A DNA stretch of 64,000 nucleotides from Candidatus Hydrogenedentota bacterium (GCA_903893795.1 CAITNO010000106.1:1-64000), one strand, 5' to 3'; counted from the first letter of the stretch, positions 15,751-25,476 are shown. Notes: generated by a model not told the origin, from the sequence alone. Numbers and translations are program-made.

Positions 15751-17379
15751 TCATTTGTCCAGCGGCCGGAAATTCACCCCCATTGCCTTCAGCCGCTCCA
15801 CGTGCGTCTTCAGCCGCTCTGAAAAGTCTTTGAAGTCGCGTTGATCCTGCGGGGTCCAGGCCACCTCGGCCAGCGCGCAGGCGCGGGGAAAGGCCATGTA
15901 CTCCATGTGCTCGGGCGTGGGAATGTACTCGGACCACAACTGACCCTGCGTTCCCATGATGTGCGACAGTTCGGTCGCTTCCAGTTTCACGGGAAGCGGA
16001 TCGAAACCGTACACCTTGCTCAGCGGCAGGTTCCCGCCGATGGCCAACGGTTCGTCCTTGGGCCTGCCCTGGTAATAGTCCAAGTAGGTGAATGCCGTCG
16101 GCGCCATGACCACGTCGTTCCCGAGTTTGGCCGCCTCGACCCCCTTCTCCACGCTGCGCCACGCCATTACCGTGGCGTCTTTGCCTAGACCACCATCCAG
16201 AATTTCGTCCCAGCCGATCAGCTTGCGGCCCTTGCTCTTGAGGAAGTCGTTCATCCGTGCAATGAAGTAGGCCTGCATCTTGTCCTCATTGGCGATGCCC
16301 AGTTCCTTCATGCGCTTCTGCACCGCCTCGCTGGACTTCCATTGCTCTTTCGTAGCCTCGTCGCCGCCGATGTGGATGTAGGTGCCCGGAAAGATGTCCA
16401 CCACTTCGGCCAGCACGTCCTGCAGGAAGAGAATGGTCGACTCCTCGACGTTGAAGATGTTCTTGTTGACGCCGAAGGTGGTGAACACCGGCAGCGGTTC
16501 CTTCACGTTGCCCAGTTCGGGATAGGCCGCAATGGCCGCCTGCGCGTGGCCCGGCATTTCGATCTCGGGAACGATGGTGATGTGGCGGTCCGCCGCATAG
16601 GCGACGATTTCACGCAGGTCCTCCTGCGTGTAGAAGCCGCCGTGGCGGATGCCGTCATAGGTTGCGTTCGGCTTGCCCGCATGGCCCACCACCGTTTCCG
16701 CGCGCCACGCGCCCACCTCCGTCAGTTTTGGGTGCTTCTTGATCTCAATGCGCCAGCCCTGATCGTCCGTGAGATGCAGGTGCAGGTGGTTCATCTTCTG
16801 CACGGCGAGGGTGTCGATGAACTTCTTGACGAATTCCTTCGGCATGAAATGGCGGCACGGGTCGAGCTCCATGCCGCGCCATGCGAAGCGCGGCGCATCT
16901 GCAATCGTCACCACGGGCATAGTCCATTTCTGGCCGTCCACCTGTTTGGCGCTGTACACCGCCATCGGCAGCAACTGCCGCAGCGTCTGCACGCCGTAGA
17001 ACAGTCCCGCGCCGGATGATGCAACAATAACGACGTGCTCCTTGGTCGACGTCAACTGATAGGACTCGGGTGTCTTGTCGGCGCCCTCGCTGCCAAGATA
17101 CACCGCGTTTGGGGCAACAGCCGTCTGTCCGCCCACCAGCAGGCTGTAGCCCGTCGCGGGGCGCAACACTTCGGCCAGATAATCCGCCGCCTTCTTCGCA
17201 TCGGCGTTGTCCCGCTGATAGAGGATGCGCGTCTCCGCGTCCAGCGTGAATTCGCCCTTGCCCTGCTCCAGCTTCACGGGTTTGGGAATCACGTTCACCT
17301 CCGTTTTGGCCTGCGCCGAGAAGGCGCACAGTACCGACACACAGAGCAGCACTTTGATCATAATTCTGGAGGGAATCAT
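15751..17379 (-). CDS. Beta-N-acetylhexosaminidase (GH20)
   Basis: The 542-residue exported enzyme starts at ATG 17379 with AAAGGA 8 bp upstream and a signal peptide ending FSAQA-KT. An N-terminal GH20b domain (VNVIPKPVKLEQGKGEF to about residue 140) precedes the catalytic barrel. It has FAWRGMELDPCRHF, HLHLTDDQGWR, and the catalytic Asp-Glu pair in YIHIGGDEATKEQW. GH20 enzymes remove terminal GlcNAc or GalNAc by substrate-assisted catalysis. With the neighbouring sulfatase it suggests use of sulfated amino-sugar glycans such as mucin or glycosaminoglycan. A 27-bp palindrome lies 119 bp upstream. An ATG 11 codons earlier is also in frame. Confidence 0.95.
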   Translation of the reverse strand: MIPSRIMIKVLLCVSVLCAFSAQAKTEVNVIPKPVKLEQGKGEFTLDAETRILYQRDNADAKKAADYLAEVLRPATGYSLLVGGQTAVAPNAVYLGSEGADKTPESYQLTSTKEHVVIVASSGAGLFYGVQTLRQLLPMAVYSAKQVDGQKWTMPVVTIADAPRFAWRGMELDPCRHFMPKEFVKKFIDTLAVQKMNHLHLHLTDDQGWRIEIKKHPKLTEVGAWRAETVVGHAGKPNATYDGIRHGGFYTQEDLREIVAYAADRHITIVPEIEMPGHAQAAIAAYPELGNVKEPLPVFTTFGVNKNIFNVEESTILFLQDVLAEVVDIFPGTYIHIGGDEATKEQWKSSEAVQKRMKELGIANEDKMQAYFIARMNDFLKSKGRKLIGWDEILDGGLGKDATVMAWRSVEKGVEAAKLGNDVVMAPTAFTYLDYYQGRPKDEPLAIGGNLPLSKVYGFDPLPVKLEATELSHIMGTQGQLWSEYIPTPEHMEYMAFPRACALAEVAWTPQDQRDFKDFSERLKTHVERLKAMGVNFRPLDK

Positions 17380-17497
17380 CGCATTTGTCCTTTCTCTCTG
17401 CCATGGAAACACAGAAGGATATATTGTCTTGGCATGCTGGCTTTTCCGACCCGCATTTTACAGATGGCGCACTGAGTATTGTCCCGTGCAGCTTGGA

Positions 17498-17524
17498 CAA
17501 TCTTGCAATGCCATTGCAAGATTG
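17498..17524. promoter_or_regulatory. 27-bp perfect palindrome, possible operator upstream of GH20
   Basis: Two 13-bp arms, CAATCTTGCAATG and CATTGCAAGATTG, flank a single central C. It is perfectly symmetrical and AT-rich in a GC-rich setting. It lies between the end of the DUF1080 gene and the start of the GH20 gene, both on the minus strand. No U-tract follows on either strand, so an operator for a dimeric regulator fits better than a terminator. Confidence 0.5.
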
Positions 17525-17587
17525 CATGGATATGCGCGGAGTCCGTCACTCCATATGCTTGTGTTTCGATGCGCCAGAAGGGCAGTG

Positions 17588-18286
17588 CTATCGCAGTTCC
17601 CTGACCTTGAGGTTGCGGAATTCAATCCGGTAGCCCTCGCCCTCAACGCCCACCAGCCCCTTGGGATTGCCGCAGTTCTTTATTTCGCAGGTGACGGCGC
17701 CATTGACCCAGAGGGTCATCACGCTGCCGCGCGCCGTGATTTCCACCGTGTTCCATTCGCCTGCGGGCTTCACCCGGCCGTCTTTCACCTCCCCGGTGGT
17801 GGTGAAGAATTTCTTCTGCCCGTCCGCCTGGGGCGTTTCCCCGAAGAGATAGCCGCCGTTGCCGTCTCCCACCTGCGCCTGGTGCCAAATGCCGCCGTCC
17901 TTGGAGTTTCGCGCGTAGATGCCGCTGTTGTACCCGGTCTTTCCCTCGACCTTGGTATAGCGGAATTCAATGTGAAACACCGCGTCGCCAAACTCGCGCC
18001 CGCACAGCAGCATGTCGTGCCCGCCGTCGCCCTCGCAGACCAACACCTTGCCGGGTTCGTCGACGCGCCACTGCTCTTTGCCGAGTGGTGCGCCGGGCGG
18101 AACCGGGACGCGGGACCAGTCTTTCATCGCGGCCGAGGGCATGATATCCACCCAACCCGACGCATCGGCCTCCAGCGCACTGGGCGTTGTGTCTGCGGCG
18201 GCCATACCTCCCGTAAGGGTCAGCAACAGCCCTGCAAGACTCCACCGGACAAATCCACGAATTGCTGTGCAGTGTTTGGTAATCAT
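17588..18286 (-). CDS. Secreted DUF1080 / 3-keto-disaccharide hydrolase-like protein
   Basis: The 232-residue protein starts at ATG 18286 with a signal peptide (WSLAGLLLTLTGGMAAA-DT). The jelly-roll body contains FHIEFRYTKVEGKTGYNSGIY in sections, IYARNSKDGGIWHQ, WNTVEITARGSVMTLWVNG and a closing IEFRNLKVREL, all diagnostic of DUF1080 (concanavalin-like). Some family members hydrolyse 3-keto-glycosides. Most are uncharacterised. These proteins are very abundant in Planctomycetota, Lentisphaerota and Hydrogenedentota-type genomes. It lies upstream of GH20 on the same strand, with the palindrome between them. Confidence 0.9.
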   Translation of the reverse strand: MITKHCTAIRGFVRWSLAGLLLTLTGGMAAADTTPSALEADASGWVDIMPSAAMKDWSRVPVPPGAPLGKEQWRVDEPGKVLVCEGDGGHDMLLCGREFGDAVFHIEFRYTKVEGKTGYNSGIYARNSKDGGIWHQAQVGDGNGGYLFGETPQADGQKKFFTTTGEVKDGRVKPAGEWNTVEITARGSVMTLWVNGAVTCEIKNCGNPKGLVGVEGEGYRIEFRNLKVRELR

Positions 18287-18357
18287 GCCGCATGTTAGAC
18301 CGACAGCAACCGGAGTGTCAATCCTTTCAAGGGGGCTGCAGGCAGAGGGGGGACGGG

Positions 18358-20538
18358 CTATTTGCTGGCCTTTCGTTTCACGGCATCCTGCAGGGCGGCG
18401 CGGCTCTCGGCATCGTTGGGGTCCAACGACATCGCTTTTCGGAAGGCGTTGATGGCGGCATCAAACTCGCCCTTGGCGGCCAGTGCCTTGCCCAGCCCGG
18501 CATGGCCCGGGGCAAATCCGGCGTCCATGTCCACCGCCCTGCGGAAGGCGGCGATCGCCCCGTCGGGGTCGCCTTTCTCCATCAGCACCGCCCCCATGTT
18601 CACGTGCGTCCAAATGAGGTCGTCGGGATTGAGCTGGACAGCCTTGCGGAATGCCTCCAGGGCGGCGTCTCGTTCCCCCATCTCCTTGAACGCCATGCCC
18701 ATGTAGGAATAGGCCCGGGCATTCCTTGGGTCGATTTCCAGCGCCTTCCTGCAGGCGGCCACCGCCGTTGTATACTCCTTTGCCCACCAGAATGCCATGC
18801 CCAGTTCCCCAAATTCGGTTGGGGCGTTCGGGCTCATCGGGTACGGGGAACTGGAAATGCCTTTCACTCCCGGCAGCACGCGGTACGCCAGGATATGCTG
18901 GAACCCGTTGAATTCGCTCCGCGTAAACGTCAACCCGCGCATGGCAAGTTGCTTTTCGAAGGACTCGTTTGGTCCTTCCTTGAAATAATCCAACTGCGTA
19001 ATGGCCCAGACGCCGCGGGATTTTCCGGGGTTGGACCGCGAGGGCAGGTCTTTCCCGAGGAAGAAGGCGCACATTTCCGCCTGCACTTCCGGCTCGTTTC
19101 CATAGGCCACCACATTCTCGACGGGACCCAGGTTGTAGGCGAAAACCCGCTTCCAGGACGAGTTGTCAACGATGATGATGTCATCCGATTGGGCGTTTGC
19201 GCGGACATGGGCCGCTGCGGAAAGCCAGTCGGGCCGTTGCGTTTCGCCGATTACCAGCGCATCCTGATACAGGAAGAAGCCGCCCACGAGACAAACGGCC
19301 GCAATCCTGACCGGCAGGCGGCAGATCGTGGCGATTGCCCCGCCGACAATTATATAAAGTGCCAGCGAACTGTGAAGCGTGTAGCGGGGGAATATGCAGG
19401 GCCGCCAAAGGACCGAGGCGGCATAGAGTGTCAACGCAGGCACAAGCCACCACATGAGGAGGAACACGACCCAGCGCCATGCCGGGGAGGGGGCGCTTCC
19501 CCCTGCATCCGGAACTGTGGGGCGAAACTTGGAGGCCATCAGCCAGAGGGCAAACATGAGAACAGCCCCCATCCAAGCCCAGCCGACCATATGTCGCGCC
19601 TCAACAAGCATATTAGCCGCCTCGGAGGACATAAACTGGGCAAAGGCCGCAGAAGTCGCGCGAATCTGGTGTGTCATGCCTGCCGCATCGTCCGCCAGGA
19701 GGTCGCTGAAGAATTCAGCGGCTCCGGGAACCTTCTGCCAGGAGGACGCCGCGCCGGGGGACCAGTAATGCAGGGTTTGAACATACATGGCCAGGGGGAT
19801 GAACAGGAGGGCATGTACTGCACTCCACCTCAGGACCCGCCGTAGGTCGCGCAGATGGAACAGCAGCAAAAAGAGCCCCTCCACCATCGGCACCCGCAGC
19901 CCAAACACGTGTGTCCAAGGAAGCAGGGTGTTTGCGGCAACATTCAGCACCCACCACCGCCGCCCACCGCCCCGCAGCAGATGGAAAAAGGACCAGGCCG
20001 ACAGCAATGCCAGGAACGCAATGAAAACATACCCGCGTATTTCCTGGCCATAGTAACGGTGGACCGGCGACATGGCCAGGCACAGGGCCGCCATGAGCCC
20101 CGCAAAGTTTCCAAAGAGGTCCCGGGCAAAGAGGAAGATGAGTGGAATCATCAGCACCCCAACGAACAGGGAGTACAGGCGCAGGCTTAGCGCGGAATCG
20201 CTGACCAAGCCGTTCCAGCAATATTCGAAGGTGGGATAGGCGGGCATGGTGGCCGGGTCAAGGCTGCGGTTCGCACGCAGGCAGGCCGCCAGGCTCGACG
20301 ACTCCTGATGCCCGACCGTCTGGTTCCAGCGCTCATAGTGTGGGGACTGAACGTATGCGTGGGGAGCTTTCAGGAGGATGAGGCTCACAAACTCGTCGAA
20401 CCAGACGGATTCACCCGTGATGCCCCACACCCGAAAGAAAAGGCCCAGTGCAACGATGCCCCCCAGCGCAACCCGCGTCACCCAATGGTGCCCCGCCTGC
20501 TGGGAGGGTGCTGCGGAAGTGGGGGACACTTCAGCCAT
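18358..20538 (-). CDS. GT39-like membrane glycosyltransferase fused to C-terminal TPR repeats
   Basis: The 726-residue protein starts with a helix VALGGIVALGLFFRVWGI followed by SVWFDEFVSL. The WFDE acidic pair is the usual first-loop motif of PMT/ArnT/GT39 glycosyltransferases. About ten further helices follow, with SPVHRYYGQEIRGYVFIAF typical of the family. A soluble region follows from about residue 420. The last 150 residues hold four TPR units, for example AVAACRKALEIDPRNARAYSY and ALEAFRKAVQLNPDD (listed as separate fragments). GT39 enzymes transfer sugars from polyprenyl-phosphate donors. The TPRs may dock partners in the periplasm or cytoplasm. No partner gene is obvious. Confidence 0.85.
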   Translation of the reverse strand: MAEVSPTSAAPSQQAGHHWVTRVALGGIVALGLFFRVWGITGESVWFDEFVSLILLKAPHAYVQSPHYERWNQTVGHQESSSLAACLRANRSLDPATMPAYPTFEYCWNGLVSDSALSLRLYSLFVGVLMIPLIFLFARDLFGNFAGLMAALCLAMSPVHRYYGQEIRGYVFIAFLALLSAWSFFHLLRGGGRRWWVLNVAANTLLPWTHVFGLRVPMVEGLFLLLFHLRDLRRVLRWSAVHALLFIPLAMYVQTLHYWSPGAASSWQKVPGAAEFFSDLLADDAAGMTHQIRATSAAFAQFMSSEAANMLVEARHMVGWAWMGAVLMFALWLMASKFRPTVPDAGGSAPSPAWRWVVFLLMWWLVPALTLYAASVLWRPCIFPRYTLHSSLALYIIVGGAIATICRLPVRIAAVCLVGGFFLYQDALVIGETQRPDWLSAAAHVRANAQSDDIIIVDNSSWKRVFAYNLGPVENVVAYGNEPEVQAEMCAFFLGKDLPSRSNPGKSRGVWAITQLDYFKEGPNESFEKQLAMRGLTFTRSEFNGFQHILAYRVLPGVKGISSSPYPMSPNAPTEFGELGMAFWWAKEYTTAVAACRKALEIDPRNARAYSYMGMAFKEMGERDAALEAFRKAVQLNPDDLIWTHVNMGAVLMEKGDPDGAIAAFRRAVDMDAGFAPGHAGLGKALAAKGEFDAAINAFRKAMSLDPNDAESRAALQDAVKRKASK

Positions 20539-20888
20539 GTCGGAATTCTTTCACCATTTTCCCATTCTAATTGCCGGGGACGGCGGCTTCAAATAGGCGC
20601 TTATTCCCGGCGGTCCCCAACCGTCCGAAGCAAGGACAGGTTCCCATGCCGCGAAGGCCTGTGCCGACCTGTCCCCGGCCTTCGGGCGCGCCAAAATGCC
20701 CCGTTTTCTTTCTCTGGCGCGGCAACCCGTGCGCCTGGTTTGCCGGGCAGAAGTTGATTTCCCTTTTCTTGGCCCGAGCTTAGAAAACGTTCGCATTGCA
20801 AGATGAAAATGTGTATTATTAGGTCCAAGGTTGGCTTGGGTTCGTGTTAGGGGAAGTGTGTCTTATATTACGGGCGTGGGAGTCAGCA
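20539..20888. other. Divergent intergenic region, 350 bp
   Basis: It lies between the GT39-TPR gene (minus) and the TPR membrane-protein gene (plus). A TATTAT box (20814-20819) in an AT-rich patch could be a -10 for the rightward gene, but the nearest -35-like TTGCAA (20796-20801) is only 12 bp upstream. No repeat or RNA gene was recognised. Confidence 0.35.
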
Positions 20889-22199
20889 ATGACAAACGAA
20901 GAAGCCAAGGCGCTCTATGACCGGGCGCAGACCTTGTTCGGGGAAAATCAATACGCGCAGGCGCTTGAGATCCTGGACCAGCTTGATCAGGAACGGCCCA
21001 ACAGCCGACATGTGAACTATCAGCGGGCACTCTGCCTGGCTGAACTGGGCCGCGATGAAGAGGCGGACCAATGTGCCCTGCGGCTCGACGGCAAGATTGA
21101 AGCGGCGGCCATGGACAAGCTGCGCGCCGCGATCAATAAAGTCGGCCAGCGCGCAAACACGCCGTCGCCGTCGAAAGACGGAACCACCGCCAATGTGCTG
21201 ACGGTCCAGGGGATCTATCCGGCCTCGACGGACCAATGCACTATCATGGTTCATATCCGTTCCGGCGTTTTCCACGTAAACGACCAGCTTGTCATCGTCG
21301 CGCCGGGAAACCACCGGACCACTGCGCCCATCCTGCGCATCGGCACGGCCGAAACCCCCATCAACCTTGTGCGCGCCGGGCAAAACGTGTCCATGCTGCT
21401 GAAGGCGGACCCCGACCAGATTTCCGTGGGGGCGTCCCTGAGCGCGGCGGCCAACGAGGAGGCCTACGCCGCCACGATGGCAGTTACCATGGACACCCAG
21501 CCCCGGGCGGCAGCCACCCGGGAAATGACGCAGGAACTCATCGCCATCGAGAAAATGATGAAACGAGGCGAGTACGGCGACGCCGAGCGTCTGCTGAACG
21601 TCTATGTCCTGCAGCATCCGGGGCATTATTCGGCGCACCGTCTGCTGGCCCGGTTGTACTTGGATGCCCCGGCGCCGCTTGGCAGTGAAAAGCGTGCGGC
21701 CGACCACATCAACAAGGCCTACGAAAAGGGCGGCGCCAAAGACATCGCGGTGATCCGGGTGCTGGCCGAAGCGCGGGGCAGGAACGGCGATGCCGGGCAG
21801 GGCCTGGCGTTTCTGGAGCGGTTGGACGTTCCGGGGATCGAGCCGGAGGCGCGGAGCGCGCTCGCCAAGTGGGTCTATGACTACCGGGAACGTTTCAAGC
21901 TTGGCCATGTGTGGCAGTTTTCCGATGCCTTTGGCGAAGTCATCTATGAAGCCTCCGACCATGAGTCTGCCCTGCGCGCCTTTTCCAAGGGCGCCGTTCC
22001 GCGCGATGCGCGGTGCCGGCGCGACAGAATCGGTGACTGGCAGTCTGTGGACGAGGCGCTGGCCTACGAAGCGCCCGAAATCGCCAAGTTCTTGGGCATT
22101 GAACTGACGCAGCGGCCGAGCATGTTCTTCTTCTCGCTGGTCACTCTTCTCATAGTGGCCATTCTTCTGGCCATGTTTGGACCGATGGCGCTGCGCTAA
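20889..22199 (+). CDS. TPR protein with C-terminal membrane anchor
   Basis: The 436-residue protein begins MTNEEAKALYDRAQTLF after GGGAG. The N-terminal TPR-like helices (ALEILDQLDQERPNSRHV) are followed by a beta-rich domain (about residues 95-190: VLTVQGIYPASTDQ, VNDQLVIVAPG) that resembles a translation-factor-like barrel. A second TPR array has LLNVYVLQHPGHYSAHRLLA. A single C-terminal helix (FFFSLVTLLIVAILLAMFG) makes it a likely tail-anchored cytoplasmic protein. Function is not known. It stands 52 bp upstream of the GH5-like gene on the same strand. Confidence 0.75.
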   Translation: MTNEEAKALYDRAQTLFGENQYAQALEILDQLDQERPNSRHVNYQRALCLAELGRDEEADQCALRLDGKIEAAAMDKLRAAINKVGQRANTPSPSKDGTTANVLTVQGIYPASTDQCTIMVHIRSGVFHVNDQLVIVAPGNHRTTAPILRIGTAETPINLVRAGQNVSMLLKADPDQISVGASLSAAANEEAYAATMAVTMDTQPRAAATREMTQELIAIEKMMKRGEYGDAERLLNVYVLQHPGHYSAHRLLARLYLDAPAPLGSEKRAADHINKAYEKGGAKDIAVIRVLAEARGRNGDAGQGLAFLERLDVPGIEPEARSALAKWVYDYRERFKLGHVWQFSDAFGEVIYEASDHESALRAFSKGAVPRDARCRRDRIGDWQSVDEALAYEAPEIAKFLGIELTQRPSMFFFSLVTLLIVAILLAMFGPMALR

Positions 22200-22250
22200 A
22201 CCGGGCGCGGCCGCCCACGGCACACCATTCCATCCACCGGAGAAACCCCG

Positions 22251-24473
22251 ATGGTAAGCTGTCTCCTTCTTGCGGGCGCGCTGGGACTGTGCGCCCTAGA
22301 CCTTGCCCCCGTGGACACAGAAGTGCGCGCGGGACGTTGTGTGGAATTCCGCGTTGTCGGCGCGCCGCCGCCTTCAGGCAACCCTTTTGACCCCGACATC
22401 ATCCGTCTGGACGCCCTTTTCTCGGACCCCAACGGGAAGACGACCCGTGTCCCCGCTTTCTGGAAGCAGGACTATGCGCGCACCCTCAGTGGGACGACCG
22501 AGACCCTTCAGCCCGAAGGGGAGCCCGGTTGGCGGGTGCGGTTTGCCCCCTGGGAGTCGGGCACGTACCATTGTGAGCTCCTCCTGGGCGAGAATGGCGC
22601 GGCGCCGGTGCCTTCCGGTTCGGCCACCGTGGAGGTGCTCGCGGCGCAGACCCCGCCGCGCGGCTATATCCGGGTGGAGCCAGAAAAGAAACGCTTCTTC
22701 CAATATGGCAACGGCACCCCCATGCCCCTGCTTGGCAGCGACCTGTGCTGGCCCGGCGGGCGCGGCACTTATGACTACGACGACTGGCTCCCCGCCTTTT
22801 CCGAGGCCGGAATGAACTTCGCCCGCATTTGGATGTGGCCGCTGGCCTTTGGCATTGAGGTGCTGCCGGGCGAGCGGGTCAATTACAACCAGTCGCAGGC
22901 CTGGCGTCTGGACCATGTGATGGCGCTGGCCGCCGACAAAGGCGTGGGAATCATGCTCTGCATCGATTACCACGGCATTTTCCAGGACGAGAAGGATATG
23001 TGGGGCGGCAACGACTACTGGCCCACCCATCCCTATAACCAGACCCAGGGCGGCCCCTGCGCGAAACAGAACGACTTTTTCACCAACCCCGACGCCCGAA
23101 AACTGTATGAAAAACGGCTCCGCTACCTGGTTGCCCGTTATGGTGCCTACCCTTCGCTGCTTTGCTGGGAGTTCTTCAATGAAATCAATAATGTCTATTT
23201 CAAGCTGAAACGGGCCGATGTTGTCCGCTGGCACAGTGACATGGCCGACACTCTGCATGCCATGGACCCCTTCCACCATCCCGTCAGCACCAGCTTCGGC
23301 GGCGTGTTTGAGGACCGGAAAATGTGGTCGGTGCCATCGCTGGATTTTACCCAGTACCACCTCTACTGCGACGATGTGCATACCGGTCTCGGCCTGTTTA
23401 TTGCCGAAACCGCCTGCCGCTTTGCCGACCGCTATGGCAGGCCCATGTTGGTCAGCGAGTTCGGTGCGACCTACAAGAATGACGGGCATGAACTGGACCC
23501 CAACGACCGCTGTCTGCGCCAGGGGCTTTGGTCGGCACTGCTCACCGGCACGGCCGGTACCGTCATGCCCTGGTGGTGGGAACAACTCGGCGCCAACAAC
23601 CGCTATGCCCTGTGGCTGTCCCTGTCCCGGTTCATCCGGGACACCGGGTTTGGCGGTGCTGCCTGGCATCCAGCGGAAGTGGTGACAGCGCCTCCCGCCG
23701 CGCCGCCCAAAGGGCGGCTGGTGCCGGAAGCAGGGGCGGCGGCTTTCGCCGTCGACTTCCCCATCGATGCCGGCTGGAATGCCAAACCGGCGGGCAGCCT
23801 TGTCCTGCGCGGCCCAGAAGACCGGGACGCCTCGGCGCTGCCGTCCTTCCTGCACGGGACCGGCCACCCGGAACGGCGTGTGCCCTTCCGGGTGCGGGCG
23901 CTTTTTGGCGGGAACGCCCAGGTGCGCGCGCAGATTGATGCCGTATCGGACGGTGCCCGTGTCGCCCTGCGCGTGGACGGCAAGGTGGTGGTGGAAAAGG
24001 ATATTCCAAACAAAGACGGCAAGTCCGAGGTGAACGGTGAATATCCGGACCTTTTCATCGAAGCCCCCGTGCCTCCGGGGGAGCATATGGTGGAGCTGCG
24101 CAATACGGGAGGCGACTGGGCCCATATATGCGCCCTGCACCTTTCCGGCGTGCTTCCCACCGTGGGACACAAACTGAATCTGGGCGCGGACAGCTTTGCC
24201 ATGACCGACGGCCACACCGCGCTGGTTTATCTGGTGGACCGTCGCTACGCCTATCCGCGCGGACGCGACATCGCCTCGCCCCAGCCCTGTGAAACCACCC
24301 TCACGCTGGGTGGACTGGCCGACGGCACCTATGAAGTAAGCTGGTGGGACACCGCAGGCGGCATACCGGTCGGGGATGTGAAAGCCGAATCCCATGACGG
24401 CAAGCTGGAATTGGCCACCCCCCCGTTCAAGGTTGACCTGGCGGCACGGGTTCTTCCGCTAAAGAAGCCTTGA
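22251..24473 (+). CDS. DUF5060 / GH5-like glycoside hydrolase
   Basis: The 740-residue protein has a short signal-like N-terminus (MVSCLLLAGALGLCALD). A beta-sandwich DUF5060-type domain (about 20-130) carries YARTLSGTTETLQPEG and WESGTYHCEL. A (beta/alpha)8 barrel of GH5/clan A type follows. The acid is Glu311 in LLCWEFFNEIN and the nucleophile is Glu403 in MLVSEFGATY. The C-terminal region (from about 490) contains beta modules, including VALRVDGKVVVEKD. Substrate cannot be assigned, although beta-mannan or beta-glucan are common for related enzymes. It probably shares a transcript with the upstream TPR gene. Confidence 0.85.
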   Translation: MVSCLLLAGALGLCALDLAPVDTEVRAGRCVEFRVVGAPPPSGNPFDPDIIRLDALFSDPNGKTTRVPAFWKQDYARTLSGTTETLQPEGEPGWRVRFAPWESGTYHCELLLGENGAAPVPSGSATVEVLAAQTPPRGYIRVEPEKKRFFQYGNGTPMPLLGSDLCWPGGRGTYDYDDWLPAFSEAGMNFARIWMWPLAFGIEVLPGERVNYNQSQAWRLDHVMALAADKGVGIMLCIDYHGIFQDEKDMWGGNDYWPTHPYNQTQGGPCAKQNDFFTNPDARKLYEKRLRYLVARYGAYPSLLCWEFFNEINNVYFKLKRADVVRWHSDMADTLHAMDPFHHPVSTSFGGVFEDRKMWSVPSLDFTQYHLYCDDVHTGLGLFIAETACRFADRYGRPMLVSEFGATYKNDGHELDPNDRCLRQGLWSALLTGTAGTVMPWWWEQLGANNRYALWLSLSRFIRDTGFGGAAWHPAEVVTAPPAAPPKGRLVPEAGAAAFAVDFPIDAGWNAKPAGSLVLRGPEDRDASALPSFLHGTGHPERRVPFRVRALFGGNAQVRAQIDAVSDGARVALRVDGKVVVEKDIPNKDGKSEVNGEYPDLFIEAPVPPGEHMVELRNTGGDWAHICALHLSGVLPTVGHKLNLGADSFAMTDGHTALVYLVDRRYAYPRGRDIASPQPCETTLTLGGLADGTYEVSWWDTAGGIPVGDVKAESHDGKLELATPPFKVDLAARVLPLKKP

Positions 24474-24654
24474 CAGCAGTAGCAGCAGGCATTGACCTGA
24501 GCCGGAATAGGGCGGTCTTCTATTGACTGCGGTGGCCATGCCGCCGCTTTTCTTCGCCGGGTCCATGCTCCGGCTGTGGAAACCCACCCTCCAACAGCGT
24601 TCTGGACCCAGCACAACGTGATTCGTATACTGACGGAATATTGGGGACCATGGC

Positions 24655-25476
24655 ATGCGGCTGACACAGAAGCAGGAATGGCTGATAGACCGCCACCTCC
24701 ATGAGGTGGCGCGGGCGCTGGAGGGCGACACCGAGCCGAAGGTCATTGACCGGGCGGTGGCGCGGGTGCGCGGACGTATCGAGGGCTGTCTGCGCGGCGA
24801 GGGCGACACCATTCTTTCCGATGAAACCGTGCGTGAGGCCATCCGCAAGACCGGCCAGCCCGAGGTGGTGGCGCGGGAAATTCTGGCTGCGGCGCGGGCC
24901 GACGCGGCCCGGGGCTCCGAAAGCAGTCCCAACCGTCGCTGGCTGGGCGTGTGCCACTGGGCGGCCGAACGGTCTGGACTGCCGCCCTATGCGGTTCGGG
25001 CAATGGTGCTCCTGCTTGGGCTGGTCACCGCGCCGCTCGCGCTGGCGGCCTACGCATTGGTCTGGTTTTGGCTTCGCGCGGTCGGTGCACTGCCGGACGC
25101 GGGCCGTCTGCGGCCGGTGCGCCTGGTCTGGCGGCTTGCCATAACGGTGTTCCTAGCCGTGGCCCTCTATTTGGGGGCGAAATACGGGTTTAGGGCACTT
25201 GCCTTTGCCATGGAGAACTGGGCGAAGCGGCCCGTGCCCGAACTGGGCCAGTGGGGCTGGTACTTGCAGGAACAGGGCAGCCTGCTGTTTTGGACGCTGT
25301 TCCTCACCCTGCCGGTGGCATTATTGGGCGCGCTTCCCATGGCCGGGGGATGGGACCGGACCCTGCGGCGTGTGTCCCAGGCCATGCTTGCGCTTTACGC
25401 TGTGGTGATTTGCTTCGGTCTGGCCTCCGTGGTGGCCGGAATAATCCTTCAGACCGTGCACGAACTCAAGGGTTAA
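24655..25476 (+). CDS. Membrane protein with PspC-like domain
   Basis: The 273-residue protein starts MRLTQKQEWLIDRHLHEVA. The soluble helical N-terminus (residues 1-90) resembles the HAAS/permease-regulator-like helical bundle. Then WLGVCHWAAERSGLPPYAVR and ALAAYALVWFWLRAVGALP form a PspC-type segment, in which an LxGVC...A...G turn is followed by a membrane helix. Further helices are at about 160-185, 205-235 and 245-268. Such fusions often act in envelope stress or as partners of PadR-type regulators, but none is adjacent. The gene end overlaps the convergent hydrolase by 11 bp. Confidence 0.7.
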   Translation: MRLTQKQEWLIDRHLHEVARALEGDTEPKVIDRAVARVRGRIEGCLRGEGDTILSDETVREAIRKTGQPEVVAREILAAARADAARGSESSPNRRWLGVCHWAAERSGLPPYAVRAMVLLLGLVTAPLALAAYALVWFWLRAVGALPDAGRLRPVRLVWRLAITVFLAVALYLGAKYGFRALAFAMENWAKRPVPELGQWGWYLQEQGSLLFWTLFLTLPVALLGALPMAGGWDRTLRRVSQAMLALYAVVICFGLASVVAGIILQTVHELKG

